From contig NZ_JAAMQI010000005.1 of assembly GCF_013523165.1 (NCBI RefSeq), positions 62,001 through 126,000 of the forward strand: DNA of 64,000 nt. The letters are read 5' to 3'. The stretch comes from Pseudomonas entomophila (GTDB taxonomy: Bacteria; Pseudomonadota; Gammaproteobacteria; Pseudomonadales; Pseudomonadaceae). This document shows, one piece after another, positions 26,162 to 34,824 of the stretch; position 1 is the stretch's first letter; every line of letters starts with the position of its first letter. The position numbers and the translations under genes are program-made. The notes under the pieces were generated by a model, which worked only from the letters and a program-made list of their open reading frames with translations, ran no database searches and was not told the DNA's origin.

Positions 26162-26794
26162 CGCAGGGTGGCGCCGACCCAGCCGACGGTCGAGCCACAG
26201 CAGGGACACGCCGATGGCCAGGAAGCTGGCGAGTACCGCGCCGGCGTTGAGCATGACCCTGGGGTAGCCCAGGGTCGCGACGTCGACGAACGGATAGGGA
26301 TAGACACCGATCTCGTGCCCCCGCCACAGCACGAACAGAAAATAGACCGCCGGATAGAGGCACCCCGCTGCCAGGTGCCAGGGTCGTATCGTGCCCTTGG
26401 GCACGACGCGCCACCAGTACAGGACGAACAGCACCGGCAGGATGTCGTGCAGCAACTCGTCAGCCACCCGTTGCCACCCCGTGGGCGTCCAGAGCTGGCG
26501 CAGCAGCAGGTTGTAGGTCAGTGCGACCAGCACGATGCTCGCCGCGATGCACGTACTGACGCCAGGTGACAGGAAAAAGCGGCGCGCCGGGCCGGGGCGG
26601 CCGAACGCGGCATGGCTCAACACCGTGGCGACCAGGGTGTTGGTAAGCACGGTGAAATAGCTGAACACACTGATCAGCCCGCCCATCAGGCTGGCTTGCT
26701 GCTCCCAGCGCGCCAGCAGCACCAGGTACACCTGCACCACCAGGCCGAACCAGCCCAGCCAGGCGGCGAGCGTCAGCCAGGGGTGGCGGGGCAT
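26144..26794 (-). CDS. Pr6Pr family multi-spanning membrane protein
   Basis: A 216-residue membrane protein with about six hydrophobic helices (LAAWLGWFGLVVQVYLVLLA, LISVFSYFTVLTNTLVATVL, CIAASIVLVALTYNLLLRQL and others). The patterns YFTVLTNTLVA, ELLHDILPVLFVLYWW and GHEIGVYPYPFVDV are those of the Pr6Pr (FAR-17a/AIG1-like) family, whose function in bacteria is unknown. The ATG at 26792-26794 shares a base with the stop codon of the upstream VF530-type gene (TGATG), so the two are translationally coupled. The 3' end overlaps the convergent penicillin-binding protein gene. Confidence 0.8.
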   Translation of the reverse strand: MPRHPWLTLAAWLGWFGLVVQVYLVLLARWEQQASLMGGLISVFSYFTVLTNTLVATVLSHAAFGRPGPARRFFLSPGVSTCIAASIVLVALTYNLLLRQLWTPTGWQRVADELLHDILPVLFVLYWWRVVPKGTIRPWHLAAGCLYPAVYFLFVLWRGHEIGVYPYPFVDVATLGYPRVMLNAGAVLASFLAIGVSLLWLDRRLGRRHPASTGPD

Positions 26795-27015
26795 CACTGT
26801 GCCGTGCACAAATCGACGTACAACTGCTCGACCTTTTCCCGCGCCCAGGGCGTCTTGCGCAGGAAGGTCAGGCTCGACTTGAGACTGGGGTCGCTCTTGA
26901 AGCAGCGGATGTCGATGCGCTGGGCCAGCCCCTCCCAATGGTAGTGCTCGACCAGGGCGGTCAGGATCTGTGCCAGGGTCTTGCCGTGCAATGCGGCGTG
27001 CTGAGCGGTGCCCAT
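26794..27015 (-). CDS. VF530-type small DNA-binding protein (DUF2132)
   Basis: A 73-residue protein with the highly conserved stretches [20 protein letters not shown] and [20 protein letters not shown], then [10 protein letters not shown], which define the VF530 family; a member was described structurally as DNA-binding. I chose the ATG at 27013-27015, which has CTGGAG upstream, over the in-frame start at 27045. The stop overlaps the Pr6Pr start, forming a two-gene unit. The biological role is not known. Confidence 0.85.
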   Translation of the reverse strand: MGTAQHAALHGKTLAQILTALVEHYHWEGLAQRIDIRCFKSDPSLKSSLTFLRKTPWAREKVEQLYVDLCTAQ

Positions 27016-27150
27016 GCGTGTCTCCAGTGAGTCAAAGCAGGCCACGATACACCAGTCTGTGCAGGCGCGAGACGCTGCTGCACGGATGGATCGATACCGG
27101 TACGTCCCTTCACGCGCACTGTAATAATGTAACCATTTACTACATTCATG

Positions 27151-27169
27151 ATGTTATATTGTAACTATC
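27151..27169 (+). promoter_or_regulatory. Zur-type operator of the TonB receptor gene
   Basis: ATGTTATATTGTAACTATC resembles the Zur box (TGTTATA...TATAACA; right half 5/7) and matches the rpmE2 element at 16 of 19 positions. It lies about 20 nt before the start codon. A further inverted repeat, AATGTA (27126-27131) and TACATT (27141-27146), lies directly upstream and could be a second site. Confidence 0.65.
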
Positions 27170-27187
27170 CTTTTATCCCATCCTGGA

Positions 27188-29206
27188 ATGTTCCCTCCCA
27201 TGCCTGCCTTATCCCTGCGCCTTTCGCCCCTTGCCGCTGCGTTGTACCTCGCCTCGTTGTCGGTGCAGGCGATCGAACTCGACCCTCAGGTCATCACGGC
27301 CAACCCCCTGGGCAATCGTCAGCTGGCGAGCCCCAGCACCGTGCTCGACGGTGACGACTTGACCCAGCAACAGCACGGCAGTCTTGGCGAAACGCTCAAT
27401 CGACAGCCCGGCATCGCTTCCACCTGGTTCGGACCAGGCGCCAGCCGCCCGGTCATTCGCGGCCTGGACGGCGACCGCATTCGCCTGTTGCGCAATGGCG
27501 TGGGGGCACTGGATGCGTCATCGCTGTCCTATGACCACGCCGTGCCACTGGACCCGAACACGGTCGAGCGCATCGAGGTGGTGCGCGGGCCGGCGGCGTT
27601 GCTGTACGGCGGCAGCGCCATCGGCGGCGTGGTCAACACCTTCGACAACCGCATCCCCAAATCGCCCATCGACGGCATCCAGGGCTCGGGCGAGCTGCGT
27701 TACGGCGGTGCCGACACGACACGCAGCCGTGCTGGCACCCTGGAAGCAGGGGATGGCGCCTTCGCACTGCACATCGACGCCAACAGCCGTCAGTTCGATG
27801 AGCTGCGCATTCCCGGCCATGCCTACAGTGGCCACGTACGCAGCGACGAGGCGCCGGGCGGACGGCACCGGCTGGACAACAGCGACGGACGCCAGGACGG
27901 CGGCGCAATCGGCGGCGCCTACCACTGGGACCATGGCTACGCCGGGCTGTCCTACAGCCGCTACGACGGCAACTATGGCTCGGTGGCCGAATCCGGCGTG
28001 CGCCTGGACATGGAACAGGATCACTATGGCTTCGCTTCGGAGATCCGCGACCTCGAAGGCCTCTTCAGTTCGGTCAAGCTCGATGCCAGCTACACCGACT
28101 ACCAGCACCGCGAGATCGAAGATGGCGAGGTCAACACCACCTTCAAGAACAAGGGCTATGAGGCCCGGATCGAGGCGCGGCACCGACCGTTCGGGCCGGT
28201 GGAAGGCGTGATCGGCGTGCAGGTCGCCCGCAGCGAGTTCTCCGCGCTGGGCGAGGAAGCCTTCGTGCCGCACACCGACACCGACACGGCCGCGCTCTTT
28301 CTGCTCGAGCAATGGCACGCGACCGATCGCCTGGACCTGAGCCTCGGTGCCCGTCTGGAGCACACCCGGGTCGACCCGGACGGCCAGGGCAACGACACCT
28401 TCGCCGCACTCGACACGGCCAGCCGCTTCACCACCGGCAGCCTGTCCTCGGGTGCGGTGTACCAGCTCGACCCGGTTTGGTCGCTGGCCGCCAACCTGGC
28501 CTATACAGAACGGGCACCGACCTTCTACGAGCTGTACGCCAACGGTGCGCACGTGGCCACCGGCGCCTATGAAATCGGCGACGCCGACCTGGGCAAGGAG
28601 CGCGCCGTGTCGGCCGACCTGGCGCTGCGCTTCGACAACGGCACCCATGTGGGTAGCGTGGGCGCCTTCTATAGCCACTTTCGCAACTACATCGGGCTGA
28701 TCGGTACGGGCAACCTGCGCGAGGGAGAAGACGATGAAGGCCTGCCTGAATATGCGTATGAAGGCGTACGTGCGCGCTTCTATGGGCTCGAAGCGCAGGA
28801 TCGTTGGCAATTGCTGGAAAATCGTTACGGCCACTTCGCCCTGGAGCTTTCTGGCGACTACACCCGTGCGCAGAACCTCGACACCGACGAGCCGCTGCCG
28901 CGCATCGCACCGCTGCGCCTGAACAGCGGCCTGCTCTGGTCGCTGGACCGCTGGCAGGCCCGCGTCGATGTGCAGCATGCCGCCGCCCAGCACCGCAAGC
29001 CGGCCAACGAGACCCGGACCGATGGCTACACCACGCTTGGCGCCAGCCTCGGGTACCGCTTCGAGGTCGGCCAGAGCCAATGGCTGGCCTTCGTGCGTGG
29101 CGAAAACCTCACCGACCAGACCGTACGCTACGCCAGCTCGATCCTGCGCGACATCGCGCCAGCGCCAGGTCGAAGCGTCCAGGTCGGCCTGCGCACGTCG
29201 TTCTGA
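27188..29206 (+). CDS. znuD: TonB-dependent outer-membrane receptor, ZnuD-like (probable zinc uptake)
   Basis: A 672-residue receptor. A signal peptide (LSPLAAALYLASLSVQA) is followed by a plug domain (LNRQPGIASTWFGPGASRPV, IRGLDGDRIRLLRNGVGALD, IEVVRGPAALLYGGSAIGG) and a beta-barrel ending in Phe (VQVGLRTSF). The plug sequence and the His/Asp-rich loop (RSDEAPGGRHRLDNSDGRQD) resemble ZnuD receptors. The Zur-type element upstream supports zinc as substrate; heme or another metal complex is possible. ATG 27200, four codons in, is an alternative start and equally consistent with the signal peptide. A good terminator follows at 29218-29244. Confidence 0.85.
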   Translation: MFPPMPALSLRLSPLAAALYLASLSVQAIELDPQVITANPLGNRQLASPSTVLDGDDLTQQQHGSLGETLNRQPGIASTWFGPGASRPVIRGLDGDRIRLLRNGVGALDASSLSYDHAVPLDPNTVERIEVVRGPAALLYGGSAIGGVVNTFDNRIPKSPIDGIQGSGELRYGGADTTRSRAGTLEAGDGAFALHIDANSRQFDELRIPGHAYSGHVRSDEAPGGRHRLDNSDGRQDGGAIGGAYHWDHGYAGLSYSRYDGNYGSVAESGVRLDMEQDHYGFASEIRDLEGLFSSVKLDASYTDYQHREIEDGEVNTTFKNKGYEARIEARHRPFGPVEGVIGVQVARSEFSALGEEAFVPHTDTDTAALFLLEQWHATDRLDLSLGARLEHTRVDPDGQGNDTFAALDTASRFTTGSLSSGAVYQLDPVWSLAANLAYTERAPTFYELYANGAHVATGAYEIGDADLGKERAVSADLALRFDNGTHVGSVGAFYSHFRNYIGLIGTGNLREGEDDEGLPEYAYEGVRARFYGLEAQDRWQLLENRYGHFALELSGDYTRAQNLDTDEPLPRIAPLRLNSGLLWSLDRWQARVDVQHAAAQHRKPANETRTDGYTTLGASLGYRFEVGQSQWLAFVRGENLTDQTVRYASSILRDIAPAPGRSVQVGLRTSF

Positions 29207-29217
29207 CCCTTCCCCTT

Positions 29218-29244
29218 GCGCCGGAATGCCACGCATTCTGGCGC
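29218..29244 (+). terminator. Terminator of the TonB receptor gene
   Basis: The 11-bp stem GCGCCGGAATG (29218-29228) and CATTCTGGCGC (29234-29244) has one G-U pair and a 5-nt loop. It is followed by TCTCTT and begins 12 nt after the stop codon. Confidence 0.75.
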
Positions 29245-29302
29245 TCTCTTCCCCTGTCGATTGGCCCTGCCTTACATCCGCTGCTAGCGTCATGACAAGG
29301 AA

Positions 29303-29318
29303 CAATTTGTTTAAATTG
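29303..29318. promoter_or_regulatory. AT-rich palindrome upstream of gcd
   Basis: CAATTT-GTTT-AAATTG has perfect 6-bp arms about 100 nt before gcd, in the only AT-rich part of the 29207-29418 gap. It could be an operator for a sugar-responsive regulator. No regulator can be named from the sequence. Confidence 0.4.
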
Positions 29319-29418
29319 GTTGCCAGAAACGAAACAGGCTGTAGGCTTGCCCACCTTTCGCTTCACCCATTCCTTTCAACGTCATGCCCACCCCACGGGC
29401 CGATGGAGACAATCGACG

Positions 29419-31824
29419 ATGAGCACTGCGAGTGCCAAACACGAAACACTGTGGCTGCCGCGCCTGCTGGGCGTGCTGCTACTGCTGATGGGCCTGGCCC
29501 TGGTGGCGGGCGGCCTGACGCTCGTCCAGCTGGACGGGTCGCTGTATTACCTGCTGGGGGGCGCCGCGCTGGCGCTTTCGGGCATCCTGCTGTTGGCCCG
29601 CCGCCGCCTCGGCCTGGGCCTGTATGGCGTGTTCCTGCTGGCCAGTACCGTCTGGGCGCTGTGGGAAGTGGGCCTGGACTGGTGGCAGCTGGTGCCACGC
29701 CTGTCGCTCTGGTTCGTGTTCGGCGTGCTGCTGTTGCTGCCGTGGGCACGCCGTCCGCTGATCGGTTCGTCGGCCAAGGCCAACGTGGCCGTGCTGAGCA
29801 TCGCAGTCATCGCCTCTGGCGCTTCGGCAGTCGGCAGCCAGTTCACTCACCCTGGCGAGATCCAGGGCGAGCTGGGCCGCGATACCAGCGAGATGGCCAG
29901 CGCTGCGCCGTCGATGCCCGAGGGCGACTGGCAGGCCTATGGCCGTACCGAGCATGGCGATCGCTATTCGCCGCTGCGCCAGATCACGCCGCAGAACGTG
30001 TCGCGCCTGGAAGAAGCCTGGCGCATCCGCACCGGCGACATGCCGCGTGACGATGACCCTGTCGAGATCACCAACGAAAACACCCCGCTGAAGGTCAACG
30101 GCAAGCTGTACGCCTGCACCGCGCACAGCCAGGTGCTGGCGCTGGACCCGGACACCGGCGAAGAACTCTGGCGCTACGATCCGCACCTCAAGAGCCCGGT
30201 CGGCTTCAAGGGCTTCGCCCACATGACCTGTCGCGGCGTCTCTTACTACGACGAGAACAACTACGTCAGCCGTGATGGCAGCCCGGCGCCACAGATATCC
30301 GCCGTGGGCCAGGACGTCGCACGTGCCTGCCCTCGCCGTCTGTACCTGCCGACCGCCGATGCGCGCCTGATCGCCCTCAACGCCGACACCGGCAAGGTCT
30401 GCGAAGGCTTCGCCAACCAGGGCGTGGTCGACCTCAAGCAAGGCATCGGCCCGTTCACGCCGGGCGGCTACTACTCCACCTCGCCTGTCGCCATCACCCG
30501 CGACCTGGTGATCATCGGCGGCCACGTCACCGACAACGAGTCGACCGACGAGCCATCCGGCGTGATTCGCGCGTATGACGTGCACGACGGTCACCTGGTC
30601 TGGAACTGGGACAGCAACAACCCGGACGACACCCGTCCGCTGCCGGCCGGTCAGACCTACAGCCGCAACTCGGCGAACATGTGGTCCCTGGCCAGCGTCG
30701 ATGAAACCCTGGGCATGGTCTACCTGCCGCTGGGCAACCAGATGCCGGACCAGTGGGGCGGCGACCGCACCCCGGGCGCCGAGCGCTTCAGCGCCGGCAT
30801 CGTCGCGCTGAACCTGGCCGATGGCAAGGTTCGCTGGAACTACCAGTTCACGCACCATGACCTGTGGGACATGGACGTGGGCAGCCAGCCGACGCTGGTG
30901 CACCTGAAGACCGACGACGGCATCAAGCCGGCGATCATCGCACCGACCAAGCAGGGCAGCCTGTACGTGCTCGACCGCCGCGACGGTACGCCGATCGTGC
31001 CGATCCGCGAGATCCCCGTGCCGCAAGGCGCCGTCGAGGGCGACCACACCGCACCGACCCAGGCCCGTTCGGACCTGAACCTGCTGGGCCCGGAGCTGAA
31101 CGAGCGTTCGATGTGGGGCGCCACCCCGTTCGACCAGATGCTGTGCCGGATCCAGTTCCGCCAGCTGCGTTACGAAGGCCAGTACACACCGCCTTCGGAG
31201 CAGGGTTCGTTGATCTACCCAGGCAACGTCGGGGTGTTCAACTGGGGCGGCGTATCGGTCGACCCGGTGCGCCAGCTGCTGTTCACCTCGCCGAACTACA
31301 TGGCCTTCGTCTCCAAGATGGTGCCACGCGACAAGGTCGAAGCCGGCAGCCATCGCGAGAGCGAGACCAGCGGCGTGCAGCCCAACACCGGCGCACCGTA
31401 CGCGGTGATCATGCACCCGTTCCTGTCGCCGCTCGGCCTGCCTTGCCAGGCACCGGCCTGGGGCTATGTGGCCGCTGTCGACCTGTTCACCCACAAGGTG
31501 GTCTGGAAGCACAAGAACGGCACTACCCGTGACAGCACCCCGGTGCCGATCGGCCTGCCCGTGGGCGTGCCGAGCATGGGCGGCTCGATCGTCACTGCCG
31601 GCGGCGTGGCCTTCCTCAGCGGGACGCTGGACCAGTACCTGCGTGCCTATGACGTGAACAACGGCAAGGAGCTGTGGAAAGGTCGCCTGCCAGCAGGTGG
31701 TCAGGCCACCCCGATGACCTACACCGGTAAGGACGGCGCGCAGTACGTGCTGATCACCGCCGGTGGCCACGGGTCGCTGGGCACGCGCATGGGCGACTAC
31801 ATCATCGCCTACAAGTTGCGCTGA
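29419..31824 (+). CDS. gcd: Membrane-bound PQQ-dependent glucose dehydrogenase
   Basis: This enzyme oxidises glucose to gluconolactone at the periplasmic face and feeds electrons to ubiquinone, the first step of the direct oxidative pathway of Pseudomonas. At 801 aa it has the usual length. The N-terminal region has five hydrophobic helices (LLGVLLLLMGLALVAGGLTL onward). The periplasmic eight-bladed propeller includes GDWQAYGRTEHGDRYSPLRQ, NENTPLKVNGKLYACTAHSQ and the late GLPVGVPSMGGSIVTAGGVA. The ATG at 29419 follows GGAGA at good spacing. No PQQ synthesis genes are in the window. The next gene, lon, is separated by a REP cluster. Confidence 0.97.
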   Translation: MSTASAKHETLWLPRLLGVLLLLMGLALVAGGLTLVQLDGSLYYLLGGAALALSGILLLARRRLGLGLYGVFLLASTVWALWEVGLDWWQLVPRLSLWFVFGVLLLLPWARRPLIGSSAKANVAVLSIAVIASGASAVGSQFTHPGEIQGELGRDTSEMASAAPSMPEGDWQAYGRTEHGDRYSPLRQITPQNVSRLEEAWRIRTGDMPRDDDPVEITNENTPLKVNGKLYACTAHSQVLALDPDTGEELWRYDPHLKSPVGFKGFAHMTCRGVSYYDENNYVSRDGSPAPQISAVGQDVARACPRRLYLPTADARLIALNADTGKVCEGFANQGVVDLKQGIGPFTPGGYYSTSPVAITRDLVIIGGHVTDNESTDEPSGVIRAYDVHDGHLVWNWDSNNPDDTRPLPAGQTYSRNSANMWSLASVDETLGMVYLPLGNQMPDQWGGDRTPGAERFSAGIVALNLADGKVRWNYQFTHHDLWDMDVGSQPTLVHLKTDDGIKPAIIAPTKQGSLYVLDRRDGTPIVPIREIPVPQGAVEGDHTAPTQARSDLNLLGPELNERSMWGATPFDQMLCRIQFRQLRYEGQYTPPSEQGSLIYPGNVGVFNWGGVSVDPVRQLLFTSPNYMAFVSKMVPRDKVEAGSHRESETSGVQPNTGAPYAVIMHPFLSPLGLPCQAPAWGYVAAVDLFTHKVVWKHKNGTTRDSTPVPIGLPVGVPSMGGSIVTAGGVAFLSGTLDQYLRAYDVNNGKELWKGRLPAGGQATPMTYTGKDGAQYVLITAGGHGSLGTRMGDYIIAYKLR

Positions 31825-31885
31825 GGCATTCGAGGGCGAGCTGCAAGGCTCGCGCTCGGCGCATGAACGCGTACGCAGTCCTTGG

Positions 31886-31910
31886 GTCCGGTGCAGTGTC
31901 TGTACCGGAC
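31886..31910 (+). terminator. Probable terminator after gcd
   Basis: GTCCGGTGCA (31886-31895) pairs with TGTACCGGAC (31901-31910), a 10-bp stem with one G-T wobble and a 5-nt loop, followed by TCATTG. A smaller GCGAGC/GCTCGC hairpin (31836-31853) precedes it. Confidence 0.55.
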
Positions 31911-31927
31911 TCATTGACTGATGCCCC

Positions 31928-32140
31928 ATCGCTGGCAAGCCAGCTCCCACTGGCCCCTATTCCAAGCAACTACCTGGCATCAGCCCAGTCACCGGCCACC
32001 TGTGGGAGCGGGCTTGCCCGCGATGCAGGCGGCGCCTGACCAGGCCTTATCGCTGGCAGGCCCTACAGGAACCCAGTCAGTGGGCTGATGGCAGGCAGTT
32101 GTCTGGAATGAGGTCCAGTGGGAGCTGGCTTGCCAGCGAT
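31928..32140. repeat. Cluster of four REP elements between gcd and lon
   Basis: REP units lie at 31928-31950 (minus orientation), 32002-32024 (plus), 32049-32068 (partial, minus) and 32118-32140 (plus). The first and last are perfect 23-nt reverse complements; the second is the GCGGGCTTGCCCGC variant and is identical in reverse to the unit at 58925-58947. Alternating orientation is typical of REP clusters mobilised by RAYT transposases. The 447-nt gap 31825-32271 holds these repeats and the gcd terminator, with no gene. Confidence 0.88.
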
Positions 32141-32271
32141 AGGGCCCGCATCGACGCTGAGGCGGCGTCCTGCATGCGCCCTGATGGTCATTCACCGCCC
32201 AACCCCGCGAAACTTGAAACCCACCCCCGATCCCCCCATCTAAGCACCATAGCCATTCACGCAGGTGCCCC

Positions 32272-34692
32272 ATGAGCGACCAGCAGGATTACCCGGATCA
32301 TCCCGAAGAACACGAAGTCGAACACATCGATGCCCAGGCCGTTTCGGGACAGCACCTGGCCTTGCCCGGCCAGCAGTTGCCAGACAAGGTCTATGTGATT
32401 CCGATCCACAATCGCCCGTTCTTCCCCGCACAAGTGCTGCCGGTCATCGTCAATGAAGAGCCCTGGGCCGAAACGCTCGACCTGGTCGCCAAGACGCCGC
32501 ACCACTCGCTGGCGTTGTTCTTCATGGACACCCCACCAGAAGACCACCGCCATTTCGATACCTCGGCACTCCCCGAGTACGGCACCCTGGTCAAGGTGCA
32601 CCATGCCAGCCGCGAGAATGGCAAGCTGCAGTTCGTCGCCCAGGGCCTGACCCGTGTGCGCATCCGCACCTGGCTCAAGCACCATCGCCCGCCTTACCTG
32701 GTGGAAGTCGAGTACCCGCGCCAGCTGTCCGAACCGACCGACGAGATCAAGGCCTACGGCATGGCCCTGATCAACGCGATCAAGGAGCTGCTGCCGCTCA
32801 ATCCGCTCTACAGCGAGGAGCTGAAGAACTACCTCAACCGCTTCAGCCCCAACGACCCCTCCCCGCTGACCGACTTCGCCGCTGCCCTGACCTCGGCCAC
32901 CGGCCTGCAACTGCAGGAAGTGCTCGACTGCGTGCCGATGCTCAAGCGCATGGAAAAAGTCCTGCCGATGCTGCGCAAGGAAGTCGAGGTCGCGCACCTG
33001 CAGAACGAGATCTCTGCCGAGGTCAACAGGCAGATCGGCGAGCACCAGCGCCAGTTCTTCCTCAAGGAGCAGCTCAAGGTCATCCAGCAGGAGCTGGGCC
33101 TGACCAAGGACGACCGCAGCGCCGACCTCGAGCAGTTCGAACAGCGGCTCAAGGACAAGACCCTGCCGCCGGCCGCGCAGAAGCGCATCGATGAAGAGAT
33201 GGGCAAGCTGGCCATTCTGGAGACCGGCTCGCCGGAGTACGCCGTCACCCGCAACTACCTGGACTGGGCCACTGCGCTGCCCTGGGGCGTGTATGGCAAG
33301 GACAAGCTCGACCTCAAGCACGCCCGCAAGGTGCTCGACCAGCACCATGCCGGGCTGAACGACATCAAGGACCGCATCCTCGAGTTCCTGGCCGTCGGTG
33401 CCTGGAAAGGCGAGATCAGCGGTTCCATCGTCCTGCTGGTCGGCCCGCCCGGTGTCGGCAAGACCAGCATCGGCAAGTCCATCGCCGAATCCTTGGGCCG
33501 GCCGTTCTACCGGTTCAGCGTCGGCGGCATGCGTGACGAGGCCGAGATCAAGGGCCACCGACGCACCTACATCGGCGCCCAGCCAGGCAAGCTGGTGCAG
33601 GCACTGAAGGACGTCGAAGTGATGAACCCGGTCATCATGCTCGACGAGATCGACAAGATGGGCCAGAGCTACCAGGGCGACCCGGCCTCGGCCTTGCTCG
33701 AAACCCTCGACCCGGAACAGAACGTCGACTTCCTCGACCATTACCTGGACCTGCGCCTGGACCTGTCCAAGGTGCTGTTCGTCTGCACCGCCAACACCCT
33801 CGATTCGATTCCAGGCCCGCTGCTCGACCGCATGGAAGTGATTCGCCTGTCCGGCTACATCACCGAAGAAAAACTGGCCATCGCCAAGCGCCACCTGTGG
33901 CCCAAGCAACTGGCCAAGGCCGGTGTGGCCAAGTCCAGCCTGAGCATCAGCGACAGCGCCTTGCGCCTGGTGATCGACGGCTACGCCCGTGAGGCCGGGG
34001 TTCGCCAGCTCGAGAAGCAGCTGGGCAAGCTGGTGCGCAAGGCCGTGCTGAAATTGCTGGAAGACCCCAAGGCCAAGCTGAAGATCGGCCCGAAGGACCT
34101 GGAAGCCGCCCTCGGCATCCCGGTGTTCCGTAGCGAGCAGGTCCTGGAAGGCAAAGGGGTGATCACCGGCCTGGCCTGGACCAGCATGGGCGGGGCCACC
34201 CTGCCGATCGAAGCCAACCGTGTGCACACCCTCAATCGCGGTTTCAAGCTGACCGGGAAACTCGGTGATGTGATGAAGGAATCGGCCGAGATCGCCTACA
34301 GCTACGTCAGCTCGAACCTGACGCAGTTCGGCGGCGACCCGGCGTTCTTCGACGAGGCGTTCATTCACCTGCACGTGCCGGAAGGCGCAACGCCCAAGGA
34401 TGGCCCGAGCGCCGGCATCACCATGGCCAGCGCGCTGCTGTCGCTGGCCCGTGACCAGGCGCCCAAGCGGGGCGTGGCCATGACCGGCGAGCTGACCCTG
34501 ACCGGGCAGGTGCTGCCGATCGGTGGCGTGCGCGAGAAAGTCATCGCCGCCCGTCGGCAGAAGCTCTTCGAGCTGATCCTGCCGGACGCCAACCGTGGGG
34601 ACTTCGAGGAGTTGCCCGATTACCTGCGCGAAGGGCTGACCGTGCACTTTGCCAAGCGCTATGGCGACGTGGCCAAGGTGCTGTTCGCCTGA
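32272..34692 (+). CDS. lon: Lon-family ATP-dependent serine protease (second Lon, AsrA type)
   Basis: An 806-residue cytoplasmic protease. The N-terminal substrate domain begins with VYVIPIHNRPFFPAQVLPVI. The AAA+ module has Walker A GPPGVGKTS and Walker B VIMLDEIDKMG, and the C-terminal protease has the catalytic Ser in PKDGPSAGIT with the partner Lys in GGVREKVIAARR. Pseudomonads carry a housekeeping Lon near clpX and a second Lon; this gene, close to the lepA-pdxJ region and gcd, fits the second one (AsrA in P. aeruginosa, linked to heat and aminoglycoside stress). The acidic N-terminal tail (DHPEEHEVEHID) differs from housekeeping Lon. The paralogue assignment is from context. Confidence 0.93.
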   Translation: MSDQQDYPDHPEEHEVEHIDAQAVSGQHLALPGQQLPDKVYVIPIHNRPFFPAQVLPVIVNEEPWAETLDLVAKTPHHSLALFFMDTPPEDHRHFDTSALPEYGTLVKVHHASRENGKLQFVAQGLTRVRIRTWLKHHRPPYLVEVEYPRQLSEPTDEIKAYGMALINAIKELLPLNPLYSEELKNYLNRFSPNDPSPLTDFAAALTSATGLQLQEVLDCVPMLKRMEKVLPMLRKEVEVAHLQNEISAEVNRQIGEHQRQFFLKEQLKVIQQELGLTKDDRSADLEQFEQRLKDKTLPPAAQKRIDEEMGKLAILETGSPEYAVTRNYLDWATALPWGVYGKDKLDLKHARKVLDQHHAGLNDIKDRILEFLAVGAWKGEISGSIVLLVGPPGVGKTSIGKSIAESLGRPFYRFSVGGMRDEAEIKGHRRTYIGAQPGKLVQALKDVEVMNPVIMLDEIDKMGQSYQGDPASALLETLDPEQNVDFLDHYLDLRLDLSKVLFVCTANTLDSIPGPLLDRMEVIRLSGYITEEKLAIAKRHLWPKQLAKAGVAKSSLSISDSALRLVIDGYAREAGVRQLEKQLGKLVRKAVLKLLEDPKAKLKIGPKDLEAALGIPVFRSEQVLEGKGVITGLAWTSMGGATLPIEANRVHTLNRGFKLTGKLGDVMKESAEIAYSYVSSNLTQFGGDPAFFDEAFIHLHVPEGATPKDGPSAGITMASALLSLARDQAPKRGVAMTGELTLTGQVLPIGGVREKVIAARRQKLFELILPDANRGDFEELPDYLREGLTVHFAKRYGDVAKVLFA

Positions 34693-34697
34693 GTGAG

Positions 34698-34762
34698 CGG
34701 TTGAGCTACGCGCTACAGGCTCCGAGCAGGACGGTGGCGGCGTGTAGCGTGTAGCTCAACCG
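34698..34762. repeat. Long near-perfect inverted repeat after lon
   Basis: Arms 34698-34717 and 34743-34762 are complementary over 20 positions with one mismatch (G-U in RNA), with a 25-nt loop. It starts 5 nt after the lon stop. No T-run follows on the plus strand. It may protect the lon mRNA 3' end or be a decayed repeat element. Confidence 0.6.
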
Positions 34763-34824
34763 ATGCACGGCAAGGGCGCTTCGGCTAGAATGCCGCCCTT
34801 TTCCCGATTCACTCTGGAACTGCC

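Noticed and set aside
29479..31950. 823-codon minus-strand frame opposite gcd
   Set aside because: gcd is unmistakable. The antisense frame has no start context and no domain.
31825..32271. Regularly spaced repeats considered as a CRISPR array
   Set aside because: The units are palindromic REP elements in alternating orientation with irregular spacing and no cas genes.
32257..34647. 796-codon minus-strand frame opposite lon
   Set aside because: lon has all family motifs on the plus strand.
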